Shown one piece after another: positions 40,954-50,683 of a DNA stretch of 64,000 nucleotides (its first letter is position 1; every line of letters starts with the position of its first letter). The DNA lies in the NCBI RefSeq assembly GCF_001655615.1, contig NZ_CP011567.1:5986001-6050000 (forward strand), in the 5' to 3' direction. The notes under the pieces were generated by a model, which saw only the letters and a list, made by a program, of their open reading frames with translations, was not told where the DNA came from and ran no database searches. The DNA is from Pseudomonas sp. GR 6-02. GTDB lineage: Bacteria > Pseudomonadota > Gammaproteobacteria > Pseudomonadales > Pseudomonadaceae. Both the position numbers and the translations under genes were made by a program.

Positions 40954-43011
40954 TCAAGCGTTGTCCGCAGCTTGCGCAGGCTTGGCCGGCAAGGTGAAAC
41001 CGGACACCGAACGCCGCAGCTGGCTGGCCATTTTCGCCAGGTTGCCAATGCTCTCGGCAGTGGCGGTGGAGCCGGACGAGGTCTGCGTGGTGATCTGCTG
41101 GATCACGTTCATCGTCAGGGAAATCTGGCCGGCCGAAGACGTCTGTTGCTGCGCGGCGTTGGAAATACTCTGGATCAATGCCGCGAGGGTCTTCGATACG
41201 CCTTCGATTTCTTCCAGGGCCACTCCGGCATCCTGCGCCAGACGCGCGCCGCGCACCACTTCGGTGGTGGTCTGCTCCATGGAAATCACCGCTTCGTTGG
41301 TGTCGGTCTGAATTGCCCGCACCAGCGTTTCGATCTGCCGGGTCGCCGCGGACGAGCGCTCGGCCAGCCGCTGTACTTCGTCGGCCACCACCGCAAAACC
41401 GCGCCCGGCGTCACCGGCCATGGACGCCTGAATGGCCGCGTTGAGGGCGAGGATGTTGGTCTGATCGGCAATGTCATCGATCAGGCTGACAATGTCGCCG
41501 ATTTCCTGAGAAGACTCACCGAGGCGCTTGATGCGCTTGGCGGTGTCCTGGATCTGCTCGCGAATATTGTCCATGCCGTGGATGGTGTTGTGCACCACTT
41601 CGTTGCCCTTGTTGGCAATTTCCACCGAGCGCTCGGCCACCGCTGAGGATTCGGCGGCATTGGCCGAGACCTGATCGATGGACTCGGCCATGTCGTTGAT
41701 CGCCATGGAGGCTTCGGAAATCTGCTGCGCCTGATGCTCCGAGGCCTGGGCCAGGTGCATCGCGGTGGCCTGGGTTTCCTGCACGGCGGCGGCGACCTGG
41801 CCGGCGGTGAGGTTGATGGTCGCCACCAGATCGCGCAACTGGTCGACGGAATAGTTGATCGAGTCGGCGATGGTCCCGGTGAAGTCTTCGGTCACCGAGG
41901 CGGTCACGGTCAGGTCACCGTCGGCCAGGTCTTCAATTTCGTCCAGCAGGCGCATGATCGCGCTCTGATTGCGCTCGTTCTTCTCAGCGGTTTCACGCAA
42001 CTGACGGTTGGTTTCGCGCACCATCACCAGGCCAATGAGAATGATCGACATCAACGCGAGCAAACCCAGCACGTAGCCGCCGATGGTATCGGTGTTGCGC
42101 CCGCCGGCGAGGTTTTCGAAACGGCTGGCCAAGTGCGAAGCTTCATCGAGCAGGGTTTGCGACAGGGTAAAAATGTTGCTGGCCGATTCGCGGACCTTGA
42201 ACAGCTCCGGCGAGGTTTCGAGGATTTCGTCCACCGAGCCCGACACGAATTCAAATAGCTCGGAAATCTCGGTCAACCGGGCACGGGCATCGCGGTCTTC
42301 GACCTGGCTGATTTTCAGGGCCGCATTGCCTTGAAGCATGCCGTTGAGTACCTGGCCGAAACGCGCCGCGTCGCGACCGAAGGCGTCGGCGGCCTGCTGC
42401 GAGTTTTCGTCGCCGGACAGCACGGTGTTCACTGCACCGAGAATCCGCTCGGCCAGCAGCGACTGACGCTGGGCCATCGCCACCTGAGCGGCCGGGGCGC
42501 CACGTTGCAGGAGGGTTTCGACGACCTTTTCGTACTCGACCTGCAATTGCGGCACGGTTTCGGCCAGCGTCGCGGCGACTTGATGCAATGACAACACGGT
42601 CTGTTCGCTGGAGAGAATGGCGTCGGTGTTTTTCAGCAGCCGCTCCCAATCCAGCTGTACCGCGCGCATTTCCGGGCGCACGGTGGACGGTGCCGGCGGC
42701 AGGCCGGTGGAGGGATCGCCTTTCTTCAGATAGCCCCAACGCAGGGCGAAGTCGTTGCGCGCATCGCTGAGCAACTTGAACGCCGCGGCCTTGCCAGCGG
42801 CGGCTTCGGTGGCGTTCTTGGCGATGCGTTGCGACAGCACCCGCAGCTCACCGGCGTGGCCGATGTACTGCTTGTCGTAATTCGCCTGGGTGTTGAGGTA
42901 CGCGAAGTTGGCGAACAGCAGCATGATGAAGATGATCAGCGCGATGAACAGCACGATGATCTGCGACCGGCTGCGCGACCCTTCCGGCGTACCTGCGTTT
43001 GCTTTAATCAT
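40954..43011 (-). CDS. pilJ: Methyl-accepting chemoreceptor PilJ
   Basis: 685 residues. Membrane helices at ~17-42 and ~310-335 flank a periplasmic region of two PilJ-type helical modules ([16 protein letters not shown] and a second copy, [21 protein letters not shown]). The cytoplasmic part has the receptor hairpin [32 protein letters not shown]. In P. aeruginosa PilJ binds pilin and signals surface contact. No C-terminal NWETF-type tether is present. No pilK methyltransferase gene separates it from chpA (36-nt gap). Confidence 0.95.
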   Translation of the reverse strand: MIKANAGTPEGSRSRSQIIVLFIALIIFIMLLFANFAYLNTQANYDKQYIGHAGELRVLSQRIAKNATEAAAGKAAAFKLLSDARNDFALRWGYLKKGDPSTGLPPAPSTVRPEMRAVQLDWERLLKNTDAILSSEQTVLSLHQVAATLAETVPQLQVEYEKVVETLLQRGAPAAQVAMAQRQSLLAERILGAVNTVLSGDENSQQAADAFGRDAARFGQVLNGMLQGNAALKISQVEDRDARARLTEISELFEFVSGSVDEILETSPELFKVRESASNIFTLSQTLLDEASHLASRFENLAGGRNTDTIGGYVLGLLALMSIILIGLVMVRETNRQLRETAEKNERNQSAIMRLLDEIEDLADGDLTVTASVTEDFTGTIADSINYSVDQLRDLVATINLTAGQVAAAVQETQATAMHLAQASEHQAQQISEASMAINDMAESIDQVSANAAESSAVAERSVEIANKGNEVVHNTIHGMDNIREQIQDTAKRIKRLGESSQEIGDIVSLIDDIADQTNILALNAAIQASMAGDAGRGFAVVADEVQRLAERSSAATRQIETLVRAIQTDTNEAVISMEQTTTEVVRGARLAQDAGVALEEIEGVSKTLAALIQSISNAAQQQTSSAGQISLTMNVIQQITTQTSSGSTATAESIGNLAKMASQLRRSVSGFTLPAKPAQAADNA

Positions 43012-43051
43012 CGGTCCTCGCCTGTCCTGCCCAATTCAACCTACTCCCCGG

Positions 43052-43606
43052 CTACAGCGCTACATTCATGAAACCTTGCGACTGCGCCAACGCAAACGGG
43101 CTGAACACCTGCCAATTCTGTTCACGCTGAAAGCGGCCTTTGACGAACGGCGCGATCGGCCCCTGCAGCTCGTCCATGGGCACCGGCTCCAGGCTGTCCT
43201 GGGCAAAGTGCTGCAAGCCGAAGACCTCATCGACCAGCAACCCGGCGAACACGTCGTTGTGCTCCACCACCAGTATCCGCCGCTGCTTGCGCAGGGCCGA
43301 CAGTTCATGGCCGGCCTCATAACCATAAAAGAAGCCGTACACATCCATGATCGGCAGCAGCCGCCCACGCAGGTTCGCTACGCCCTTGACCCAGGGCTTG
43401 ACCCCCGGCATTTGGGTAACGCGCGGTTCGTGCAGGACTTCGCTGACTTCGCCCATGGGCGCGACGTACCCGTGCTCGCCCAAGCGAAAACCGATGCCGC
43501 TCCAGCTGTCCTGTCGAGTCGGCTGGGACGGCAGGTCCGCCGCCAGCAGACGACAACGTTGATCAATCTGCAGCAGCAGTTCGAAGGCCGTCAGCGACTC
43601 GGTCAT
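43052..43606 (-). CDS. pilI: CheW-like adaptor PilI
   Basis: 184 residues with a single CheW domain (GIGFRLGEHGYVAPMGEVSEVLHEPRVTQMPGVKPWVKGVANLRGRLLPIMDVYGFF). Links PilJ to ChpA. It follows pilH by 10 nt. Confidence 0.94.
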   Translation of the reverse strand: MTESLTAFELLLQIDQRCRLLAADLPSQPTRQDSWSGIGFRLGEHGYVAPMGEVSEVLHEPRVTQMPGVKPWVKGVANLRGRLLPIMDVYGFFYGYEAGHELSALRKQRRILVVEHNDVFAGLLVDEVFGLQHFAQDSLEPVPMDELQGPIAPFVKGRFQREQNWQVFSPFALAQSQGFMNVAL

Positions 43607-43616
43607 GGCCGGACGA

Positions 43617-43982
43617 TCAACCGGCCAGCACGTTGTTCAGCGTCTTGATCAGGGTGTCTTCATCGACCGGTTTGGTCAGGTAGTCCTTGGCGCCCTGGCG
43701 CGTGCCCCAGACTTTGTCGGTTTCCTGATCCTTGGTGGTGATGATGATCACCGGGATGTGCCCGGTTTCCGGGTCTTTGGTCAGCTGACGGGTCGCCTGG
43801 AAACCGTTGAGGCCGGGCATGACGATGTCCATCAGTACCGCGTCGGGTTTTTCCTGGCGGGCCAGGGCCACGCCGTCGGCGCCGTTTTCGGCTTTCAACA
43901 CTTCATGACCGTGCTTTTCGAGCATGCCGGTCAGTTTGTACATTTCGGTCGGCGAATCATCGACGATCAGAATACGTGCCAT
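43617..43982 (-). CDS. pilH: Response regulator PilH
   Basis: 121-residue stand-alone receiver: Asp8/Asp9 (LIVDDSP), phospho-acceptor Asp52 (LMDIVMPGLNG) and the Lys of YLTKPVDED. In P. aeruginosa PilH limits signalling and favours retraction. ATG 43982 begins MARILIVDDS; the longer open frame upstream lies in the pilG-pilH gap and is not family sequence. Confidence 0.95.
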   Translation of the reverse strand: MARILIVDDSPTEMYKLTGMLEKHGHEVLKAENGADGVALARQEKPDAVLMDIVMPGLNGFQATRQLTKDPETGHIPVIIITTKDQETDKVWGTRQGAKDYLTKPVDEDTLIKTLNNVLAG

Positions 43983-44039
43983 GGTCTTCCCCATTCTTGT
44001 CGACGCAAGGCCCACTGGCCGAGCGTCACTGTGCGTGTC

Positions 44040-44444
44040 CTACTGCGGCGAAACGACAGCAAAGCCCGGTACGTGGGCCTGAATCGCGTTCAGCAGTTCT
44101 TCCTTGCTGAAAGGCTTGGTCAAAAACTGGTCGGAGCCGACGATCCGCCCCTTGGCCTTGTCGAACAACCCGTCCCTGGACGACAGCATAATCACTGGCG
44201 TGGACTTGAACGCACTGTTGTTCTTGATCAACGCGCAGGTCTGATAGCCATCCAGACGCGGCATCATGATGTCGACAAAGATGATGCCTGGGTGATTGTC
44301 GGCAATCTTGGCCAGGGCATCGAAACCATCGATTGCGGTGATGACTTCACAGCCCACGTTTTTCAACAGCGTTTCGGCGGTGCGACGAATCGTTTTCGAA
44401 TCATCGATCACCATGACCTTCAAGGCGCTGGAATGCTGTTCCAT
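44040..44444 (-). CDS. pilG: Response regulator PilG
   Basis: 134-residue stand-alone receiver: Asp14/Asp15 (VMVIDDSKTIRR), Asp58 (IIFVDIMMPRLDG) and Lys in FLTKPFSKEE. First gene of the Chp operon; in P. aeruginosa PilG promotes pilus extension and CyaB activation. ATG 44444 begins MEQHSSALKVMVIDDS, as in other PilG proteins. Divergent from gshB, with 222 nt between starts. Confidence 0.95.
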   Translation of the reverse strand: MEQHSSALKVMVIDDSKTIRRTAETLLKNVGCEVITAIDGFDALAKIADNHPGIIFVDIMMPRLDGYQTCALIKNNSAFKSTPVIMLSSRDGLFDKAKGRIVGSDQFLTKPFSKEELLNAIQAHVPGFAVVSPQ

Positions 44445-44666
44445 AGGGGCTCTACCGTCGCCTTTGTGAATCAATTTGTCCGTTTGCGGCCCGAAACCCT
44501 TGATACTCAAGGGCCAAGACGGCATGGCAGCCTTTTTAGCACAGTCTCCCCGTCCAATCTATCGGGTGACCTGTGCGGTGGTTTTTCCTTGACCGGGAAC
44601 CCACTCAGCGCCACTCTGACGCCACTTTTTCATCGCACTTTCCACCCCAATTTCGAGGAAAACCCC

Positions 44667-45620
44667 ATGAGCGTTCGCGTCGGGATTGTCATGGATCCTA
44701 TCGCCAGCATCTCCTATAAAAAGGATAGCTCGCTGGCCATGCTGTTGGCCGCGCAAAAGCGTGGCTGGGAACTGTTCTATATGGAACAGCGCGATTTGTA
44801 TCAGGCCGAGGGCCAGGCGCGCGCGCGGATGCGTCCGCTGAAAGTCTTCGCCGACCCGCACAAGTGGTTCGAGCTGGGCGCCGAATCCGACGCACTGCTG
44901 AGCGACCTGGACGTGATTCTGATGCGCAAGGATCCGCCGTTCGACATGGAGTTCGTCTACTCCACTTACCTGCTGGAGCAAGCCGAGAACGCTGGCGTGC
45001 TGGTGGTCAACAAGCCGCAAAGCCTGCGTGACTGCAACGAGAAGCTGTTCGCCACGCTGTTCCCGCAGTGCACGCCGCCGACCATCGTCAGCCGTCGCCC
45101 GGACGTGTTGCGTGAATTCGCCGACCATCACGGTGACGTGATCCTCAAGCCGCTGGACGGCATGGGCGGTTCGTCGATCTTCCGTCATACCGCCGGCCAC
45201 CCGAACCTGTCGGTGATTCTTGAAACCCTGACCCTGCATGGCAAACAGCAGATCATGATCCAGGGCTACCTGCCGGCGATCGTTGATGGCGACAAGCGCA
45301 TCCTGATGATCGACGGCGAGCCTGTGGATTATTGCCTGGCGCGGATTCCGGCAGCAGGCGAAACCCGTGGCAACCTCGCCGCCGGTGGCCGTGGCGAAGC
45401 CCGACCGCTGACCGAGAAAGATCGCTGGATCGCCGCGCAAGTCGGCCCGACCCTGCGCGAGAAGGGCTTGCTGTTCGTCGGTCTCGACGTGATCGGTGAG
45501 CACCTGACCGAAATCAACGTCACCAGCCCGACCTGCATTCGCGAGATCGATAACGCGTTCGGCACCGACATCGGCGGCCAGTTGATGGATGCCATCGATC
45601 AGAAGCTCAAGGCTCGTTGA
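44667..45620 (+). CDS. gshB: Glutathione synthetase
   Basis: ATP-grasp ligase joining gamma-glutamylcysteine and glycine. 317 residues, typical length: VRVGIVMDPIASISYKKDSSLAML, ILKPLDGMGGSSIF and INVTSPTCIREID, which includes metal ligands. ATG 44667 follows CGAGGAAAACCCC. The frame remains open ~1 kb upstream, but that region is antisense to pilG/pilH. The gshB-pilG divergent layout is conserved in Pseudomonas. Confidence 0.97.
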   Translation: MSVRVGIVMDPIASISYKKDSSLAMLLAAQKRGWELFYMEQRDLYQAEGQARARMRPLKVFADPHKWFELGAESDALLSDLDVILMRKDPPFDMEFVYSTYLLEQAENAGVLVVNKPQSLRDCNEKLFATLFPQCTPPTIVSRRPDVLREFADHHGDVILKPLDGMGGSSIFRHTAGHPNLSVILETLTLHGKQQIMIQGYLPAIVDGDKRILMIDGEPVDYCLARIPAAGETRGNLAAGGRGEARPLTEKDRWIAAQVGPTLREKGLLFVGLDVIGEHLTEINVTSPTCIREIDNAFGTDIGGQLMDAIDQKLKAR

Positions 45621-45639
45621 TCGAGAACAGCCAAGAGAC

Positions 45640-45693
45640 AACCAACATTGCGTTATCATCGCCGGCCTGTAAAAAACGCGATGTTGGTTTTCT
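45640..45693 (+). terminator. Hairpin between gshB and tonB (possible terminator)
   Basis: AACCAACAT-T-GCGTT pairs with AACGC-G-ATGTTGGTT around a ~20-nt loop and is followed by TTCTT. It ends five bases before the tonB-like start codon and covers the place where the ribosome site would be. Confidence 0.55.
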
Positions 45694-45697
45694 TGTC

Positions 45698-46597
45698 ATG
45701 ACACTCCCGTCCGATCTGCCCCCTGAACTCGCCCATCGTGGCGTGCGCCCGGCTGATCGCCTCGGTTTTACCCTGTTTCTCGCGGCGCTGATTCACCTGG
45801 CCTTGCTGTTGGGCGTCGGGTTCACCATGGTCGAACCCAAGCAAATCAGCAAAACCCTGGAAATCACCCTCGCCACCTTCAAAAGCGAAACCAAGCCGAA
45901 AAAAGCCGATTTCCTCGCTCAAGAGAATCAGCAAGGCAGCGGCACCCTGGATAAAAAGGCCATTCCAAAGACCACCGAGGTCGCGCCCTTCCAGGACAAC
46001 AAGGTGCAGACGGTCACTCCGCCGCCAACCGCCAAACCCCAAGTGCAGGAAGCCGCGCCCAAGGCCGCCGTGACGACTGTCGCGCCGAAGCCGAAAAAAG
46101 CCGCGACCAAGCAGGAAGACGTCAAGACCGAGACCAAGCCCAAGGTCGAAGCACCGACCTTCGACAGCTCACAGTTGTCCAGCGACATCGCCAGCCTGGA
46201 AGCGGAACTGGCCAACGAGCAACAGCTGTACGCCAAACGCCCGCGCATCCACCGCTTGAGCGCCGCGTCGACCATGCGCGACAAAGGTGCCTGGTACAAG
46301 GATGAATGGCGCAAGAAGGTCGAGCGCATTGGCAACCTCAACTACCCCGACGAGGCCCGACGCAAACAGATTTATGGCAATTTGCGCCTGATGGTCTCGA
46401 TCAATCGCGACGGCTCGCTGTATGAAGTATTGGTGCTGGAATCGTCCGGCCAACCGCTGCTGGATCAGGCGGCGCAGCGCATCGTGCGGCTGGCCGCGCC
46501 GTTCGCACCGTTTACCGGGGATCTGTCGGACATCGACCGCCTGGAAATCATCCGCACCTGGAGGTTTGCGCGCGGGGACCGGTTGTCCAGTAATTAG
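45698..46597 (+). CDS. TonB family energy transducer (TonB3-like)
   Basis: 299 residues: a short cytoplasmic N-terminus, one membrane helix (~22-45), a Lys/Pro-rich periplasmic linker (~50-155), a short coiled coil (DIASLEAELANEQQLYAKRP), and a TonB C-terminal domain (NYPDEARRKQIYGNLRLMVSINRDGSLYEVLVLESSG). Its place between gshB and algH equals tonB3 of P. aeruginosa, which is needed for twitching rather than iron uptake. No ExbB/ExbD genes are adjacent. ATG 45698 has no clear ribosome site because a hairpin lies there. Confidence 0.88.
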   Translation: MTLPSDLPPELAHRGVRPADRLGFTLFLAALIHLALLLGVGFTMVEPKQISKTLEITLATFKSETKPKKADFLAQENQQGSGTLDKKAIPKTTEVAPFQDNKVQTVTPPPTAKPQVQEAAPKAAVTTVAPKPKKAATKQEDVKTETKPKVEAPTFDSSQLSSDIASLEAELANEQQLYAKRPRIHRLSAASTMRDKGAWYKDEWRKKVERIGNLNYPDEARRKQIYGNLRLMVSINRDGSLYEVLVLESSGQPLLDQAAQRIVRLAAPFAPFTGDLSDIDRLEIIRTWRFARGDRLSSN

Positions 46598-46724
46598 CCG
46601 GAAGATTTGCAGTGATCGAGCCAATGTCTTCGCGGGCAAGCCCGGATCAAAAAGACACCTGCACAGGCATTTCCTGTGCATCCTCAGCTTGTCAGTTCGC
46701 CCCTCCAACGCCACACTAGCGCTC

Positions 46725-47297
46725 ATGAAGAACGTCAGCCCCAGCTACCTCAAGCATCACTTCCTGATCGCCATGCCCCACATGGCCGACCCGAACTTTG
46801 CGCACACCTTGACCTACATCGTCGAGCACACGGCCAATGGTGCCATGGGGCTGGTGGTCAACCGTCCGCAGGACCTGAACCTGGCCGATATCCTCGAGCA
46901 ATTGCGCCCCGATATCGAACCGCCAGTGCTCTGCCAGCACGTGCCGATCTTTATCGGCGGCCCGGTGCAAACCGATCGCGGCTTTGTCCTGCACCCGTCG
47001 GGAAAAACCTATCAGGCTACCGTTGATCTGGATGGCGAGTTGTCGCTGTCGACCTCCCAGGACGTGCTGTTCGCCATCGCCGATGGCGTCGGCCCCGCGA
47101 AAAGTTTGATCACCCTCGGCTATGCCGGTTGGGAAGCCGGGCAACTGGAAGCCGAACTGGCCGACAACGCCTGGCTGACTTGCCCGTTCCATGCCGACAT
47201 CCTGTTCAACACCAGCAGCGAGTTACGTCTCGAAGCGGCGGCCAAGCACCTGGGTATCAACCTCAGCCTGCTCACCAGCCAGGCGGGGCACGCCTGA
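46725..47297 (+). CDS. algH: YqgE/AlgH family protein
   Basis: 190 residues of the UPF0301 fold: YLKHHFLIAMPHMADPNFAHTLTYIVEHTANGAMGLVVNRP and PIFIGGPVQTDRGFVLH. Once named for a role in alginate regulation in P. aeruginosa; biochemical function is unknown. ATG 46725 was chosen from the conserved N-terminus. The stop overlaps the next start (TGATG), so translation is coupled to yqgF. Confidence 0.93.
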   Translation: MKNVSPSYLKHHFLIAMPHMADPNFAHTLTYIVEHTANGAMGLVVNRPQDLNLADILEQLRPDIEPPVLCQHVPIFIGGPVQTDRGFVLHPSGKTYQATVDLDGELSLSTSQDVLFAIADGVGPAKSLITLGYAGWEAGQLEAELADNAWLTCPFHADILFNTSSELRLEAAAKHLGINLSLLTSQAGHA

Positions 47298-47743
47298 TGG
47301 CCCTGCGGCTGATTCTGGGTTTCGACTACGGCACCAAGCAGATCGGCGTTGCGGTCGGCCAGGTGATTACCGGCCAGGCCCGCGAGCTGTGCACCTTGAA
47401 GGCACAAAATGGCATTCCCGACTGGAATCAGGTCGAAGCCCTGATCAAAGAGTGGAAACCCGACGCCGTGGTGGTCGGCCTGCCGTTGAACATGGACGGC
47501 ACGCCCAGCGACATGTGCCTGCGGGCCGAAAAATTCGCCCGGCGCCTGAACGGCCGCTACAACCTGCCCTTCTATACTCACGACGAACGCCTGACCACCT
47601 TCGAGGCCAAAGGCGAACGCCTGGTCCGTGGCGGCCAGAAAGGCAGTTACCGCGACAACCCGGTCGATGCCATCGCCGCCGCCCTGCTACTGCAAGGCTG
47701 GCTCGACGAAAACACCGCACTGTTCGAATCCTCAAGCACCTGA
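47297..47743 (+). CDS. ruvX: YqgF/RuvX family RNase H-fold nuclease
   Basis: 148 residues with the RNase H-like core: ILGFDYGTKQIGVAVGQ (first catalytic Asp), VVVGLPLNMDGTPSDM, YTHDERLTTFEA (Glu/Asp) and DNPVDAIAAALLLQ (last Asp). Essential in many bacteria. Proposed as a Holliday-junction resolvase, with evidence also for pre-16S rRNA 5' processing. Coupled to algH. Confidence 0.94.
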   Translation: MALRLILGFDYGTKQIGVAVGQVITGQARELCTLKAQNGIPDWNQVEALIKEWKPDAVVVGLPLNMDGTPSDMCLRAEKFARRLNGRYNLPFYTHDERLTTFEAKGERLVRGGQKGSYRDNPVDAIAAALLLQGWLDENTALFESSST

Positions 47744-47779
47744 TCCTGACGAGTCGCTGCGCGTCTCTTTTAGCTACAA

Positions 47780-47824
47780 CCCGAGCCCCCACCCAGGCGC
47801 TATACCCCAAAAGCAGGGCTCGGG
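47780..47824 (+). promoter_or_regulatory. Hairpin in the pyrR leader
   Basis: CCCGAGCCC (47780-47788) and GGGCTCGGG (47816-47824) form a perfect 9-bp stem with a 27-nt loop. It ends five bases before the AAGGAG ribosome site of pyrR. It could be a binding site for PyrR or a terminator-like element, but no T-run follows. Confidence 0.5.
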
Positions 47825-47842
47825 ACCAAGAAGGAGCAAACC

Positions 47843-48346
47843 ATGAGCCTGCCTAATCCCGCCGAACTGATCAGCCAGATGGCGATCCGTCTCAAGGCTT
47901 ACCTGGAAAACCGTGGCATCAGCGAACCGCGTTATATCGGTATTCGGACCGGTGGCATCTGGGTCGCTCAGGCGTTGCTCAAGGAGTTGGGCAGCGACGC
48001 GCCGCTGGGCACCCTTGATGTGTCCTTCTACCGCGACGACTTCAGCCAGAGCGGCCTGCACCCGCAAGTACGCCCTTCGGCGCTGCCCTTCGAGATCGAA
48101 GGCCAGCATCTGGTGCTGATCGACGACGTACTGATGAGTGGTCGGACCATCCGCGCCGCGATGAACGAACTGTTCGACTACGGCCGCCCGGCCAGCGTGA
48201 CGCTGGTGTGCCTGCTGGACCTGGACGCCGCTGAGCTGCCGATCCGCCCGAATATAGTCGGAGCGACCCTGTCACTGGCGGCCCACGAACGGGTGAAGTT
48301 GTCCGGTCCGGAACTCAAGCTCGAACTGCAAGACCTCGCCCTTTAA
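47843..48346 (+). CDS. pyrR: PyrR, pyrimidine regulatory protein / uracil phosphoribosyltransferase
   Basis: 167 residues with the type I PRTase signature [17 protein letters not shown] that binds PRPP, plus the PyrR-type loop [14 protein letters not shown]. In Gram-positives PyrR binds pyr mRNA. In pseudomonads it heads pyrRBC' and its RNA-binding role is less settled. ATG 47843 follows GAAGGAGCAAACC. 27 nt separate it from pyrB. Confidence 0.95.
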   Translation: MSLPNPAELISQMAIRLKAYLENRGISEPRYIGIRTGGIWVAQALLKELGSDAPLGTLDVSFYRDDFSQSGLHPQVRPSALPFEIEGQHLVLIDDVLMSGRTIRAAMNELFDYGRPASVTLVCLLDLDAAELPIRPNIVGATLSLAAHERVKLSGPELKLELQDLAL

Positions 48347-48373
48347 TTCGCCCTATTGAGAGTCCCCCTCGCG

Positions 48374-49378
48374 ATGACGCCTCTAGAAACCAAGCGCCCG
48401 CTGCAGCTCAATGATCAGGGCCAGCTACGCCACTTCCTCTCGCTCGACGGTTTGCGCCGCGAGCTGCTGACGGAAATCCTCGACACCGCCGACTCGTTCC
48501 TCGAAGTCGGCGCCCGGGCGGTGAAGAAAGTCCCGTTGTTGCGCGGCAAGACCGTGTGCAATGTGTTCTTCGAGAACTCCACCCGCACCCGCACCACCTT
48601 CGAACTGGCGGCCCAGCGGCTGTCGGCCGACGTGATCACCCTGAACGTGTCCACGTCATCGGCGAGCAAGGGCGAAACCCTGCTCGACACCCTGCGCAAC
48701 CTCGAAGCCATGGCCGCCGACATGTTCGTCGTGCGTCACGGTGATTCTGGCGCGGCGCACTTCATTGCCGAACATGTCTGCCCGCAAGTGGCGATCATCA
48801 ACGGTGGCGACGGCCGTCACGCGCACCCGACCCAGGGCATGCTCGACATGCTCACCATTCGTCGGCACAAGGGTGGCTTCGAAAACCTCTCGGTGGCCAT
48901 CGTCGGCGACATCCTGCACTCGCGGGTGGCGCGCTCGAACATGCTGGCCCTGAAAACCCTCGGCTGCCCGGACATCCGCGTGATCGCGCCGAAAACCCTG
49001 CTGCCGATCGGCATCGAGCAATACGGTGTGAAGGTCTACACCGACATGACCGAAGGCCTGAAAGACGTCGACGTGGTGATCATGCTGCGCTTGCAGCGTG
49101 AACGCATGACCGGCGGCCTGCTGCCGAGTGAAGGCGAGTTCTACCGCCTGTTCGGCCTGACCACCGCGCGCCTGGCCGGTGCCAAACCCGATGCCATCGT
49201 GATGCACCCTGGGCCGATCAATCGTGGGGTGGAGATTGAGTCGGCGGTGGCCGACGGTCCGCACTCGGTGATTCTCAACCAGGTGACCTACGGCATCGCG
49301 ATTCGTATGGCCGTGCTGTCCATGGCCATGAGCGGGCAAACAGCCCAGCGCCAATTCGAGCAGGAGAACGCCCAGTGA
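48374..49378 (+). CDS. pyrB: Aspartate carbamoyltransferase catalytic subunit
   Basis: 334 residues; joins carbamoyl phosphate and aspartate in pyrimidine synthesis. Signature [19 protein letters not shown] (carbamoyl phosphate site) and [13 protein letters not shown]. Pseudomonas enzymes carry an N-terminal extension (here [18 protein letters not shown]) that takes part in nucleotide control and form dodecamers with PyrC'. ATG 48374 is used. Its stop overlaps the pyrC' GTG start. Confidence 0.97.
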   Translation: MTPLETKRPLQLNDQGQLRHFLSLDGLRRELLTEILDTADSFLEVGARAVKKVPLLRGKTVCNVFFENSTRTRTTFELAAQRLSADVITLNVSTSSASKGETLLDTLRNLEAMAADMFVVRHGDSGAAHFIAEHVCPQVAIINGGDGRHAHPTQGMLDMLTIRRHKGGFENLSVAIVGDILHSRVARSNMLALKTLGCPDIRVIAPKTLLPIGIEQYGVKVYTDMTEGLKDVDVVIMLRLQRERMTGGLLPSEGEFYRLFGLTTARLAGAKPDAIVMHPGPINRGVEIESAVADGPHSVILNQVTYGIAIRMAVLSMAMSGQTAQRQFEQENAQ

Positions 49379-50646
49379 AGCTCAGCATTCTCGGCGCACG
49401 CGTTATCGATCCGGCCAGCGGCCTGGATCAAGTGACTGACATCCATGTTGAAGCCTGCAAGATCGTCGCCCTTGGCGCCGCTCCGGCCGGTTTTGTTGCC
49501 GTCGACACCATCGACGCCAAGGGCCTGGTGGCCGCCCCGGGCCTGGTTGACCTGAACGTTGCCCTGCGCGAGCCGGGCTACAGCCGCAAAGGCTCGATCG
49601 CCAGCGAAACCCGCGCAGCTGCCGCCGGCGGCGTGACCAGCCTGTGCTGCCCGCCGAAAACCAAACCGGTGCTGGACACCTCGGCCGTGGCCGAATTGAT
49701 CCTCGACCGTGCTCGTGAGGCCGGCAACACCAAAGTTTTCCCGATCGGCGCCCTGAGCAAAGGCCTGGACGGCGAGCAGCTGGCCGAACTGGTCGCCTTG
49801 CGCGATGCCGGCTGCGTGGCCTTCGGCAATGGCCTGGAGAGCTTCCGCAACACCCGCACCCTGTGCCGGGCGCTGGAATACGCGGCGACGTTCGACCTGA
49901 CGGTGATTTTCAACTCGCAGGATCACGACTTGGCCGAAGGTGGCCTGGCCCATGAAGGCCCGACCGCAAGCTTCCTCGGTCTGCCGGGCATTCCGGAAAC
50001 CGCCGAAACCGTGGCCCTGGCCCGGGATCTGCTGCTGGTCGAGCAAAGCGGCGTACGTGCGCACTTCAGCCAGCTCACCAGCGCGCGCGGCGTAGCGCTG
50101 ATCGCTCAGGCCCAGGCTCGCGGGCTGAAGGTCACGGCGGATGTGGCGTTGTATCAACTGATCCTCACCGACGAAGCGCTGATCGACTTCAGCAGCCTCT
50201 ATCACGTCCAGCCGCCGCTGCGCACCCGCGCCGACCGCGACGGCCTGCGGGCAGCGGTGAAGTCCGGTGTGGTATCCGCCATCTCCAGCCATCACCAGCC
50301 CCATGAGCGCGACGCCAAGCTGGCACCGTTCGGCGCGACCGAACCGGGCATCAGCAGCGTTGAACTGCTGCTGCCGCTGGCGATGACCTTGGTGGAAGAC
50401 GGTTTGCTCGACCTGCCGACGCTGTTGGCACGCCTGAGTGCCGGCCCTGCCGAGGCGTTGCGCCTGCCGGCAGGGAAATTGGCAGTAGGTGGCGCGGCAG
50501 ACATCGTGCTGTTTGACCCGACGGCCTCGACCGTGGCCGGTGAAACCTGGCTGTCCAAGGGCGAAAACTGCCCGTTCATTGGCCACAGCCTGCCGGGCGT
50601 GGTGCGTTATACCCTGGTGGATGGGCGGATCAGCCACCAGGCGTAA
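49375..50646 (+). CDS. pyrC': Inactive dihydroorotase-like subunit PyrC'
   Basis: 423 residues, dihydroorotase fold, but the metal-binding DxHxH motif reads [10 protein letters not shown]: His are replaced by Asn61 and Ala63. It therefore cannot be an active dihydroorotase; in pseudomonads this protein is needed to assemble the ATCase dodecamer with PyrB. GTG start at 49375 overlaps the pyrB stop (GTGA), giving coupled synthesis of partners. An active PyrC must be encoded elsewhere. Confidence 0.95.
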   Translation: MKLSILGARVIDPASGLDQVTDIHVEACKIVALGAAPAGFVAVDTIDAKGLVAAPGLVDLNVALREPGYSRKGSIASETRAAAAGGVTSLCCPPKTKPVLDTSAVAELILDRAREAGNTKVFPIGALSKGLDGEQLAELVALRDAGCVAFGNGLESFRNTRTLCRALEYAATFDLTVIFNSQDHDLAEGGLAHEGPTASFLGLPGIPETAETVALARDLLLVEQSGVRAHFSQLTSARGVALIAQAQARGLKVTADVALYQLILTDEALIDFSSLYHVQPPLRTRADRDGLRAAVKSGVVSAISSHHQPHERDAKLAPFGATEPGISSVELLLPLAMTLVEDGLLDLPTLLARLSAGPAEALRLPAGKLAVGGAADIVLFDPTASTVAGETWLSKGENCPFIGHSLPGVVRYTLVDGRISHQA

Positions 50647-50648
50647 AA

Positions 50649-50680
50649 CCCTGTGGCGAGGGAGCTTGCTCCCTCGCCGC
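50649..50680. repeat. Single REP hairpin (GTGGCGAGGG class) after pyrC'
   Basis: CCTGTGGCGAGGGAGCTTGC runs directly into TCCCTCGCCGC, a collapsed REPIN. It sits between the stops of pyrC' and the convergent TM2 gene. Confidence 0.88.
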
Positions 50681-50683
50681 TAC

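Noticed and set aside
43605..43610. Remnant of pilK or chpB in the Chp operon
   Set aside because: The gaps pilI-pilH (10 nt), pilJ-pilI (40 nt) and chpA-pilJ (36 nt) and the chpA-chpC overlap are too short to hide a broken gene.
43605..44666. N-terminal extension of the gshB frame
   Set aside because: The frame is open for about 1 kb but is antisense to pilG and pilH. GshB has its normal length from ATG 44667 with a good ribosome site.
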